DNA of 6,252 nt from Kiritimatiellia bacterium (GCA_017646485.1 JAGCML010000124.1:1-6252); one strand, 5' to 3'; counted from the first letter of the stretch, positions 1 through 5,750 are shown. The notes: generated from the letters alone by a model not told the origin. Numbers and translations are program-made.

Positions 1-160
1 CCCGCATTAGCGGCAGAGCATTAGCGCATGGGAATCACTTTATGAGCAATCTTTTTAGAAGCAACTTTACCCACACACATATCCACTTTTCATCCCCAAA
101 GCGTGCTTTTAAAATCCCACCCTATCCATATTAATCGACAATAAGGGCGAAATCGAAAAA
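1..160. other. Left edge, no gene recognised
   Basis: No convincing gene is visible. One forward frame is open from the window edge to a TAA at 132-134, but the product is rich in His, Asn and Phe and resembles nothing I know, so a truncated gene end cannot be claimed. The nonamer GCATTAGCG occurs twice, at 4-12 and 18-26. The rest is A/T-rich with no clear hairpin. Confidence 0.4.
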
Positions 161-275
161 GATTATCATATGATTTTCAAATCAATTATCATATGATTTT
201 CAAATCGATTATCATATGATTATTAAAACGATTATCATATGATTTTCATTTTGATTTTCATATGATAATCTCTCT
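161..275. repeat. Five tandem 23-bp units, each centred on a CATATG palindrome
   Basis: Units begin at 161, 184, 207, 230 and 253 with an exact 23-bp period. Each contains a palindromic core, ATCATATGAT, at 165-174, 188-197, 211-220 and 234-243; the fifth reads TTCATATGAT at 257-266. Flanking half-sites of the form GATTATC extend the dyad imperfectly. The last unit is the most symmetric, with one mismatched pair across 253-270. Units 1 and 2 are nearly identical, and copies diverge mainly in their last third. The fixed period of about two helical turns puts every dyad on the same DNA face, which is typical of a cooperative operator cluster, iterons or a partition site. The ATTATC/GATAAT half-sites loosely recall Fur-family boxes, but that resemblance is weak. 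It is not a CRISPR array because there are no spacers. Confidence 0.9.
261..269 (+). promoter_or_regulatory. Possible -10 element inside the last repeat
   Basis: TATGAT (261-266) and GATAAT (264-269) each match the sigma-70 -10 consensus at five of six positions and lie about 30 bases upstream of the short frame at 296. No good -35 is present at the right distance, and A/T-rich DNA yields such matches easily. If it is real, the repeat array would overlap or lie directly upstream of the promoter. Confidence 0.2.
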
Positions 276-295
276 AAAGAAGGCTAATATTTTCT

Positions 296-340
296 ATGAA
301 GAAGGCTAAGATGTGGTTTGAAGAATGGACGCCCATTTAG
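296..340 (+). CDS. Possible 14-residue leader peptide with two Trp
   Basis: ATG at 296 opens a frame reading MKKAKMWFEEWTPI and stopping at TAG (338-340). An AGAAGG sequence at 278-283 could serve as ribosome binding site, although its 12-base spacing is long. Eleven bases, AAGAAGGCTAA, occur both over this site (277-287) and inside the frame (299-309). The stop lies four bases before a GC-rich hairpin, as in attenuator leader peptides, and Trp codons sit at residues 7 and 11. No tryptophan gene follows in the window. The frame is so short that chance is a serious alternative. Confidence 0.25.
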   Translation: MKKAKMWFEEWTPI

Positions 341-344
341 AAAG

Positions 345-390
345 CGCCCGCGCTCTTCTCGCGAGGGCGTATCGGATGAACCATCTTTTT
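345..390 (+). terminator. GC-rich hairpin plus T-run, terminator or attenuator-like
   Basis: Bases 345-353 pair with 361-369 as five G/C pairs, a G-A mismatch and three more G/C pairs, around a 7-base pyrimidine loop. A second small hairpin, GATG-AAC-CATC (375-385), is followed directly by TTTTT (386-390). The T-run is too far from the large stem for that stem alone to be a classic terminator, and the small stem is weak. GGGCGT (365-370) can instead pair with ACGCCC (329-334), giving two mutually exclusive structures. Termination on the + strand is inferred from this arrangement. Confidence 0.4.
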
Positions 391-414
391 CCTTTTCGAC
401 ATACCGTCCTCTGA

Positions 415-780
415 ACGTGTCTCTTCTTACCCCCGCGGTTATATTGTGCAATATTTAGTGCAAATAAATTAAATATTGAAATATCGCATGAACATTTGTT
501 TTATAATTACGGCACAAATGTAGGTTATAGCAATCAAGGAATCTTTCATGAATTATCAAAAGAAGGATATCGTCGTTGGGACTCACGGGAGTATGACGAT
601 TGTATTATGAAAGAGGCTGAAAGGTTAATCACACCGCCTCCATATTCATTACTTGGATTATTTGGATCTAAATATAATTGACAGGATTACGCGGATGATC
701 TGCGCGAAAAATATGATGAGATAAAAGATGATGTAGAGATCAAATGCAAATGTGAAAAGGTTGAAGCAAAATGGCTTTAA
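415..780 (+). pseudogene. Interrupted reading frame, unknown protein remnant
   Basis: One frame is open from 415 to 780 apart from a single TGA at 679-681. It has no in-frame ATG near its start; the earliest plausible initiator is TTG at 496, without a good ribosome binding site. Before the TGA the product is about 61 residues, rich in Tyr and Gly, with NYGTNVGYSNQGIFHE near the start and PPPYSLLGLFGSKYN at the end. After it come 32 charged residues beginning QDYADDLREKYDEIKDD. The TAA at 778-780 overlaps the next gene's ATG by 10 bases, which is what a formerly translationally coupled upstream gene would look like. I do not recognise the family. A nonsense-mutated or 5'-truncated remnant is the simplest reading. 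Codons are A/T-rich, as in the downstream gene. Confidence 0.5.
435..456 (+). repeat. Left copy of a 22-bp inverted repeat
   Basis: This copy matches the reverse complement of 1342-1363 at 21 of 22 positions; the only difference is T440. Its core, ATATTGTGCAATAT (441-454), is itself palindromic except for the central TG. The two copies bound an A/T-rich segment with two reading frames. No target-site duplication is apparent outside them. The site could be a transposon or cassette end, a recombination site or an operator. Confidence 0.8.
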
Positions 781-1319
781 AGTTAAAAATAGCAACCATT
801 GGTTGTTGTCTTTTGACGACAATTAGCTGCTCATATTTAGTGTACAATCATTATCCACGTGTATTTCCATGGCTAACTTCCATCCCTTTGATAGGGTGGT
901 TCATTGCTTATAACTTCCCACCTCATGATTTCTATACACCGCTTACTGAAACTAACCTTTCTGAAGGCGTTCACATGCTTAGCTTTATTGGGAAATATGA
1001 GGGTCGACATGAAGTTCAAATTTCACCGATTATTGATCCGTCACTTTATGAAAACAAAGTTGCGATGTGCGTTCAGGGGTTCAATTCAAAAAATGAACTT
1101 TTATTTAATCAAGAAAATGCATCTTCGCGTATTCTTGGAGGAAAATTAGTCGATGGCGTAAGCGTTTATAACTACTGTTATGGGATTTTTTTCGCACCCG
1201 AAGATTTCCCACTTGGGGAATCCATCACCCTTCGGATTGAATGCAGAGGAGATATTCAAGCAATTTTAAAGCGTAATCCTTCGGCTAACATCAAAATTGT
1301 AAAAGTGTTTGACAAATGA
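771..1319 (+). CDS. Membrane-anchored protein of unknown function
   Basis: This intact 182-residue gene begins at ATG 771, ten bases after an AAAGG (756-760), and ends with TGA. A Lys-containing N-terminus precedes a hydrophobic helix at residues 7-25. A second apolar stretch (about 31-48, with WLTSIPLIGWF) may be another membrane segment or lie at the interface. Cys20 follows TIS, a poor lipobox, so a lipoprotein is possible but weak. Residues 60-180 look beta-rich, with alternating strands such as HMLSFIGKYE and SITLRIECRG, and could form a small beta-sandwich domain outside the cytoplasm if only the first helix spans. I cannot assign a family. It overlaps the upstream remnant frame by 10 bases and both lie between the 22-bp inverted repeats, so it was probably acquired with that frame. 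An immunity or accessory role for the lost upstream product is conceivable but unproven. Confidence 0.75.
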   Translation: MALKLKIATIGCCLLTTISCSYLVYNHYPRVFPWLTSIPLIGWFIAYNFPPHDFYTPLTETNLSEGVHMLSFIGKYEGRHEVQISPIIDPSLYENKVAMCVQGFNSKNELLFNQENASSRILGGKLVDGVSVYNYCYGIFFAPEDFPLGESITLRIECRGDIQAILKRNPSANIKIVKVFDK

Positions 1320-1330
1320 TACACCTGATT

Positions 1331-1336
1331 TTGACA
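1331..1336 (+). promoter_or_regulatory. Possible -35 hexamer for the hydrolase gene
   Basis: A perfect TTGACA lies just after the preceding gene. The sequence at the expected -10 position falls within the ATATTG-CA-CAATAT palindrome and is only a partial match (CAATAT or AATATC). A protein bound at the palindrome would overlap this promoter. Transcription from here would leave a leader of roughly 50 bases before ATG 1420. Confidence 0.3.
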
Positions 1337-1341
1337 CATGC

Positions 1342-1363
1342 AAATATTGCACAATATCACCGC
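1342..1363 (-). repeat. Right copy of the 22-bp inverted repeat, inside a larger dyad
   Basis: This is the mirror copy of 435-456 (21 of 22 matches). It contains the palindrome ATATTGCACAATAT (1344-1357). It is nearly concentric with an outer pair of perfect 8-base arms, ACACATGC (1334-1341) and GCATGTGT (1362-1369). The left copy lacks these outer arms, so they belong to the right flank or to a second function here. No T-run follows, so this does not look like an intrinsic terminator for the preceding gene. Confidence 0.8.
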
Positions 1364-1419
1364 ATGTGTGAAGCGTGTACTCCGTTGAAGGATTTGTGAT
1401 ATCATTTGAGCAACAATTT

Positions 1420-2364
1420 ATGGTTATGAATAAGGACAATGAAATAGAACAGGTCTGGTATATTCCTGGGTGGCTGAGGAGTCAGAAACCCATTAAATCA
1501 ATTATGCGTGTGGCACAGCAAACCTTTCCACAGACACAGATTTGCTTTAAGGCGTGGGATGGGGAGAGTTATGTGTGGTCTTTGGCACTTTCCAATGCTG
1601 AGAAAGAGGCATGGAGAATCGCATTTGAAATCGCTGTCATGCCAGAAGCGCAACGGCGCCACTTGACGCTGATTGGGCATTCACTTGGGGCACGCATGAT
1701 TATTCGGGTGTTGGCCCTTTTGGCGGAACAGCATTTGCAGATTCGGCAAGCGATTTTAATGGGCGCAGCACTGCCTGCAGACGATCCTGACTTTGCCAAG
1801 ATTGGAAGGGGAAGTGAACTCCCGATTTTGGCCATTTGCAACCCCAAAGATGTGGTATTGCGTTACATTTATGCCGTGGCTGGAGGTGAACGAGATGTAG
1901 CCTTTGGCGCAAACGGGTCATTGCACCCACACGACAATTTAGTGGAGTATGTTTTACCTGCCACCATTACTCGCGATGTGAAAGTGTCGGCTCTATGGGC
2001 GAAAATCGCCTTTGTGAAGGCGTTAGCGAACCATCATGAGCTCTTTTACTTTAATTATCTGAAACAGTTGCGCAATCATGAGACGCCACCGCATGAGATT
2101 ATGGTGCCCCAAAGTTTCCCCACGCTTCCGCAACGCGTCTTAGACCGCGAGGTTTGGTGGCGTGTTTTAATTGAAGATGCGGGGTGGAAATTAGAAAAGC
2201 ACATTCTCACGGGACATTGTCGTATTCTCAATCCACAAAAGGTTCGCACAGCATGGGGGTGGGAACGAAAGATGCGGTTGGCATTTGACAAGGTCATCCG
2301 CCAGGTGCGATTACAGGAACAGCAAGCCGCATCAAAACAAGATGACGCCCCGCCATTCATTTAA
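1420..2364 (+). CDS. Alpha/beta hydrolase with GHSLG motif
   Basis: The product is probably a serine esterase or lipase-like hydrolase of unknown substrate. From ATG 1420 it has 314 residues. A beta-strand and oxyanion-type segment, VWYIPGW, lies near residue 12, and the nucleophile elbow LIGHSLGAR has its Ser at residue 88. NPKD (Asp near 144) after a beta-strand is a good acid candidate. The histidine could be in NHHELFYF (near 205) or HPHD (near 170). The C-terminal third is rich in Trp, Arg and His, ends in a charged helix, and I do not recognise it. There is no signal peptide, so it is probably cytoplasmic. The frame is open back to GTG 1375 (329 residues), but that start has no usable ribosome binding site. 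ATG 1420 has a weak GAG nine bases upstream and fits the fold better. Start uncertain, fold confident. Confidence 0.85.
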   Translation: MVMNKDNEIEQVWYIPGWLRSQKPIKSIMRVAQQTFPQTQICFKAWDGESYVWSLALSNAEKEAWRIAFEIAVMPEAQRRHLTLIGHSLGARMIIRVLALLAEQHLQIRQAILMGAALPADDPDFAKIGRGSELPILAICNPKDVVLRYIYAVAGGERDVAFGANGSLHPHDNLVEYVLPATITRDVKVSALWAKIAFVKALANHHELFYFNYLKQLRNHETPPHEIMVPQSFPTLPQRVLDREVWWRVLIEDAGWKLEKHILTGHCRILNPQKVRTAWGWERKMRLAFDKVIRQVRLQEQQAASKQDDAPPFI

Positions 2365-2472
2365 CGTTTTCAACCATTTTGCGCTCTTGTTTACACAAAA
2401 TAAAATATTGATTGATAAAGATTTGTTTGAAACAATCGTGTGCCGTAAAAGGGTTGCCCAAGAATAGATTTT

Positions 2473-2503
2473 GCACGCATCGTCGTTTTTCAAAAAAGCG
2501 TGC
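2473..2503. other. Inverted repeat between hydrolase and transporter genes
   Basis: GCACGC (2473-2478) and GCGTGC (2498-2503) form a 6-base stem around a 19-base loop that contains facing T and A runs. No T-run follows on the + strand, so it is a poor intrinsic terminator. The rest of the 236-base gap (2365-2600) is A/T-rich and shows only the transporter promoter signals near its end. Confidence 0.3.
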
Positions 2504-2565
2504 CCTTCTCTGTAGCACTTCGATATCGGAATGGCAACTTTTTCCCCGCGGAAATAGCGGATTTA

Positions 2566-2591
2566 TGTTACAATGAATGGCCTAAAAAGGA
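2566..2591 (+). promoter_or_regulatory. Extended -10 promoter and ribosome binding site of the transporter
   Basis: TGT followed by TACAAT (2566-2574) forms an extended -10 element matching TATAAT at five of six positions. No good -35 is visible 17 bases upstream, where the sequence is G/C-rich, but extended -10 promoters tolerate that. AAGGA at 2587-2591 lies nine bases before ATG 2601. The resulting leader is very short. This is the likely main promoter for the genes that follow. Confidence 0.55.
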
Positions 2592-2600
2592 TACATTAAT

Positions 2601-4160
2601 ATGGCGCGCGAGAATTGGACATCTTCGATTGGTTTTATCTTAGCTTCTGCTGGTTCGGCAATTGGTCTTGGCAATATCTGGAAGTTCCCCTATGTCGCAG
2701 GTGAGAATGGCGGCGGCACATTTGTTTTGATGTACGTGTTGTGCGTGCTCCTAATTGGCTTACCGGTGATGTGCTCTGAGATGTTGATTGGTCGTCAGAT
2801 GCGTCGCAATGTGATTAATGCGATGGGCAAGATGGAGCAAGTGGGCGAACACGCATGGGTGCGTTATGTGCTCTGTGGTTTGATGGTGGGCCTTGCGGCG
2901 GCCTTCGCCTCGATGCACGCATGGGGCCTTGTGCTTGCGGCACTTTTGGGCGTGTGGTGGTTCGCCAAGAAGGGATTTTCGGCCTTGGGGTGGATTTGCA
3001 CAGCGGTGGCATTAGCCATTTTGTCTTACTACGCCGTAGTGGGCGGCTGGATTGTCCAATACATTTGGCTCTCGGCAACGAATTCGTTGAGTGCGGGCGT
3101 ATCTGAAACAGCGACCGCGATGGAAGTTTCCAAGGCGGCAGGAACACTCTTTGGCGATTACATCTCCGATCCTTGGCGCGTCTTGGTGGGCTTCCTCATC
3201 TTCATGGGACTCACGGCAGCGGTGATTTTTGGCGGCATTCGCGATGGGATTGAACGCATCAGTAAGATCTTGATGCCCGCACTTTTCGTTCTTCTTCTGG
3301 TGGTGATTGTGCGTAGTTTGACCTTGCCGGGTGCTTGGGAAGGCGTGGTCTTCCTGCTCAAGCCAACCGCTGAAGCGCTTAAGCCGCAGGTGATTTTGAT
3401 GGCCCTCGGCCAGTGTTTCTTCTCGTTGTCGCTCGGCATGGCTATTACGGTGACCTACGGTTCCTACTTGCCGAAGAAGCAAAATATCTTGAAGGCTGCA
3501 GGCTGGGTGGCAGTCTTGGACACCTTTGCGGCACTCTTGGCTGGATTGGCCATCTTCCCCGCCGTCTTTGCCGTTGGCCTTGACCCTACGGGAGGCCCAG
3601 GGCTCATCTTTGGAGCCTTGCCAGCGACCTTTAATGCTATGTGGGGAGGCCCAATTTGGGCAACGTGTTTCTTTGCGATGCTCTTAATTGCCGCAGTGAC
3701 AAGCTCTGCCTCGCTCTTGGAATGTGGCGCCACGGTCTTTATCGAACGCTTCCGCAAGGGCCACCAACGCTGTTCGCGCAAGCAGGCTGTCTTGATTGGC
3801 TTCATCGGATGCACCGTCATGGGGTTGCTTTCGGTCTTCTCAACGGCAGACTGGAGCCACCTCGAACCCCTCCACAAGGGGTGCACTTGGGTGATGGGTA
3901 AATTGGCGATGGGCAGTTGGTTTGACCTCTTGGACAACTTTGCATCGAACTGGTGTCTGCCCTTCACGGCCTTGGCGACAGCCCTCTTGGTGGGTTGGGC
4001 ATGGGATCCGCGCAAGGCAGCACCGGGCTTATTGGCCGAAGATGACGCAGGGCGTTTCCCCACATGGATTTTGACGGCATGGGCCTTCTTCATCCGTTGG
4101 TTGGCGCCGATTGGCATCGTATTGGTCTTCCTCAACCTTGCAGGCTTTATCAAACTCTAA
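2601..4160 (+). CDS. Sodium-dependent transporter, NSS/SNF family
   Basis: This 519-residue inner-membrane symporter is predicted to couple sodium entry to uptake of an amino acid or related amine. The first helix carries the family signature GSAIGLGNIWKFPY (18-31), where Asn25 matches LeuT Asn27. SEMLIGR (59-65) ends helix 2, LSYYAVVGGW (141-150) marks helix 3, FFSLSLG (273-279) is the unwound helix 6 region, and AAVTSSAS (364-371) contains Thr367/Ser368 equivalent to the LeuT Na2 residues Thr354/Ser355. An Asp (307) occupies the helix 7 position of LeuT Asn286, as I recall for many bacterial relatives. About 35 extra residues lie between helices 2 and 3 (roughly 86-121) and are strongly hydrophobic, possibly an added helical hairpin. 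The substrate cannot be read from sequence. Start and ribosome binding site are clear. The next gene starts 12 bases after the stop. Confidence 0.95.
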   Translation: MARENWTSSIGFILASAGSAIGLGNIWKFPYVAGENGGGTFVLMYVLCVLLIGLPVMCSEMLIGRQMRRNVINAMGKMEQVGEHAWVRYVLCGLMVGLAAAFASMHAWGLVLAALLGVWWFAKKGFSALGWICTAVALAILSYYAVVGGWIVQYIWLSATNSLSAGVSETATAMEVSKAAGTLFGDYISDPWRVLVGFLIFMGLTAAVIFGGIRDGIERISKILMPALFVLLLVVIVRSLTLPGAWEGVVFLLKPTAEALKPQVILMALGQCFFSLSLGMAITVTYGSYLPKKQNILKAAGWVAVLDTFAALLAGLAIFPAVFAVGLDPTGGPGLIFGALPATFNAMWGGPIWATCFFAMLLIAAVTSSASLLECGATVFIERFRKGHQRCSRKQAVLIGFIGCTVMGLLSVFSTADWSHLEPLHKGCTWVMGKLAMGSWFDLLDNFASNWCLPFTALATALLVGWAWDPRKAAPGLLAEDDAGRFPTWILTAWAFFIRWLAPIGIVLVFLNLAGFIKL

Positions 4161-4164
4161 GGAG
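4159..4164 (+). promoter_or_regulatory. Ribosome binding site overlapping the transporter stop
   Basis: AAGGAG shares its first two bases with the TAA of the transporter gene and lies eight bases before ATG 4173. It fixes that start and implies that ribosomes ending the transporter can pass directly to the next gene. Confidence 0.8.
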
Positions 4165-4172
4165 CGTGTGCT

Positions 4173-5006
4173 ATGCCACACTTATTCGTTCTCCTCGTTC
4201 TGATGATGGCGTCGTCGCTCTTTGCACAAGGATTGGCAACGCGAGAACAGTATCAGCCCATCATCGATGCCAAGCCCTTTGGTGACATGGCCAAGGAAAC
4301 GGAAACCGATACCGTTGCCTTAGCTGAACAGCAGAAACAAAAGGAAGAAATTGCCCAGAAGTTTCGCATGTGTGGCATTACGGATATGCCCGATGGCACA
4401 CGAAAGATTGCGTTTTTGGACGAAACGGCTGGCGCAATGGCGAGTTATCTGCTCGGCGAAGGCGAAACCCAAAATGGGTTCACCTTAATCACGGCTGACT
4501 ATAACCGCGAGTATGCCACGCTCTCCAAAGATGGACTCACCTTCACCTTAGGTCTGGGCAAGGGACTCATCGATACGCCACCAGACACAGAGACGCTCGC
4601 AACGGCTGAAGCTCCTGCCGCCCCCAAGGCCGAAACAGCACCCGCCCCGAAGAAGACCGTAGCGAAACAAGCCAAGCCCGCCAAGGAAGGCTCCTTCCGT
4701 TCGCGCCTCCTCAAACGCCGTGCCGCCCAGCAACAGGCCGAAGAGAATGAAAAGATGGCTCTCCAACTCCGCGTGGCCACGATGGAAGCCGAACGCGTAC
4801 AAGCCAATCGACGTGCTCAAATTGAACGTATTAAGCAGGGTCTGGCACCTACGCAACCCATTCAGTTGACCCCCGAAGAAGATGCCGAACTGGAAGCTGC
4901 AGGCGTCTTCAAATCCGAAGAAGAACGCTTGCAAGCCGCTCAAGCCATTGAGGCTGAACGCGAACAAGAGCCCCTCCTCATCCAACAAGAAGAAGGCGTG
5001 CAATGA
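4173..5006 (+). CDS. Exported charged protein, possible HR-like domain
   Basis: This 277-residue protein starts with a short hydrophobic signal, FVLLVLMMASSLFAQG, with probable cleavage after Ala18, so it likely acts in the periplasm or envelope. Residues 48-63 are a short charged helix. Residues 63-130 form a compact beta-rich unit (KFRMCGITDMPDGTRKIAFL, then TLITADYNREYATLSKDGLTFTL) whose layout resembles the HR/PilP domain of GspC and pilus proteins, where a strand-rich module ends in a KDG turn. This is an impression, not an assignment. An Ala/Pro/Lys linker (146-172) leads to a long charged helical tail (175-268, many Gln, Glu and Arg) that may form a coiled coil. It overlaps the next gene by four bases (ATGA), so it is co-translated with a foldase. 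The absence of other secretion or pilus genes argues for caution. Confidence 0.85.
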   Translation: MPHLFVLLVLMMASSLFAQGLATREQYQPIIDAKPFGDMAKETETDTVALAEQQKQKEEIAQKFRMCGITDMPDGTRKIAFLDETAGAMASYLLGEGETQNGFTLITADYNREYATLSKDGLTFTLGLGKGLIDTPPDTETLATAEAPAAPKAETAPAPKKTVAKQAKPAKEGSFRSRLLKRRAAQQQAEENEKMALQLRVATMEAERVQANRRAQIERIKQGLAPTQPIQLTPEEDAELEAAGVFKSEEERLQAAQAIEAEREQEPLLIQQEEGVQ

Positions 5007-5701
5007 AATACACACCTCCTACCGTTGAGGCGATTGACGCAGAAGTCGCTCGTCTGAAGCCGCGTTATGAAGCCTTTATGAAGGCGAGCAATGAGACCCC
5101 CGATGAGGCGCAACTCCGCGCCTGGGCCGAAGAGAATCTGCGCGAACAAATCATTCTTGAAACCGATGCCGCCAAGGCAAAGCAATCGGTCAATGATCTT
5201 CTACAATCGATCGCAGACGCAGCCCCGCGTGTCACGATTGAAGACGCACGTAAGGTCTATAAAGCACATCCCGAAAACTTTGTCCTGCCCGAACGTGTTC
5301 GTGCACGGCACATTGTCATCCACCGCGATGTCGCATCCGCAGCAGAGGCAACGACGAAACTCCTCAATCTGCGCACAAAGATTCTCACCGGAGAACTCTC
5401 GTGGGATGACGCTGTTCGCTCAACCTCCTCCTGTCCCAACAATAGCGACTTGGGCTTTTTCAAGCGCGGTATGATGTACGAATCCTTTGAAGACGCCGCC
5501 TTTGCCGCAGCAGAAGAGTCCATTACCGATGTGGTTGAGACCCCTTTAGGGTGGCATCTCATCCATGTGATTGCCCATTTACCTGAAGAGCAAGCGCTCT
5601 TTGAAGAGGTGAAGGAAACGCTGATGGGTGAATTACAAACCCAAGCAGACCGTGAAGCCATCGAAGCCTATGTCGATGCACGCAAAGATGATTTCGCCTA
5701 A
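5003..5701 (+). CDS. PpiC-type parvulin peptidyl-prolyl isomerase
   Basis: This 232-residue protein is predicted to catalyse cis-trans isomerisation of peptidyl-proline bonds and to help fold client proteins. Residues 1-90 are a helical, charged domain, as in SurA- or NifM-like foldases. The rotamase domain spans about 97-192: RARHIVIH (100-107) with the active-site His103, SSCPNNSDLGFFKRG (142-156) with Cys144 at the conserved parvulin cysteine position, MM (157-158) and F162 lining the proline pocket, and GWHLIHV (183-189) with the second conserved His. A helical tail follows. There is no signal peptide or lipobox, so a cytoplasmic location is expected unless export is non-canonical. This is unusual beside an exported partner. 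The start is fixed by AGAAGG (4991-4996) and the ATGA overlap with the upstream gene. Confidence 0.92.
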   Translation: MKYTPPTVEAIDAEVARLKPRYEAFMKASNETPDEAQLRAWAEENLREQIILETDAAKAKQSVNDLLQSIADAAPRVTIEDARKVYKAHPENFVLPERVRARHIVIHRDVASAAEATTKLLNLRTKILTGELSWDDAVRSTSSCPNNSDLGFFKRGMMYESFEDAAFAAAEESITDVVETPLGWHLIHVIAHLPEEQALFEEVKETLMGELQTQADREAIEAYVDARKDDFA

Positions 5702-5737
5702 CCCCTCACGCCTCGCTTGACCTCACACGCATGACGC

Positions 5738-5742
5738 AAGGA
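5738..5742 (+). promoter_or_regulatory. Ribosome binding site of the permease gene
   Basis: AAGGA lies eight bases before ATG 5751 and fixes that start. The 49-base gap after the isomerase gene contains no clear promoter or terminator, so read-through from upstream is plausible. Confidence 0.65.
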
Positions 5743-5750
5743 TGCCGTTT

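Noticed and set aside
161..275. CRISPR array
   Set aside because: Units are contiguous at 23 bp with no unique spacers, and no cas genes are present.
679..704. Selenocysteine insertion element after TGA 679
   Set aside because: The stem is short with a 3-base loop, the product matches no known selenoprotein family, and simple nonsense mutation explains the data.
435..1363. Integron attC sites or a complete insertion sequence
   Set aside because: The repeats lack attC core motifs and no transposase or integrase frame is inside; only an inverted-repeat-bounded segment can be supported.
2285..2467. Forward frame of 60 codons starting inside the hydrolase gene end
   Set aside because: It begins in another frame within coding sequence, has no ribosome binding site, and its tail runs into A/T-rich spacer.
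3464..4153. Long open frame on the minus strand (229 codons) opposite the transporter gene
   Set aside because: It is the antisense shadow of a strongly supported membrane protein gene; the product is a low-complexity Lys/Ala/Pro string with no recognisable motif.
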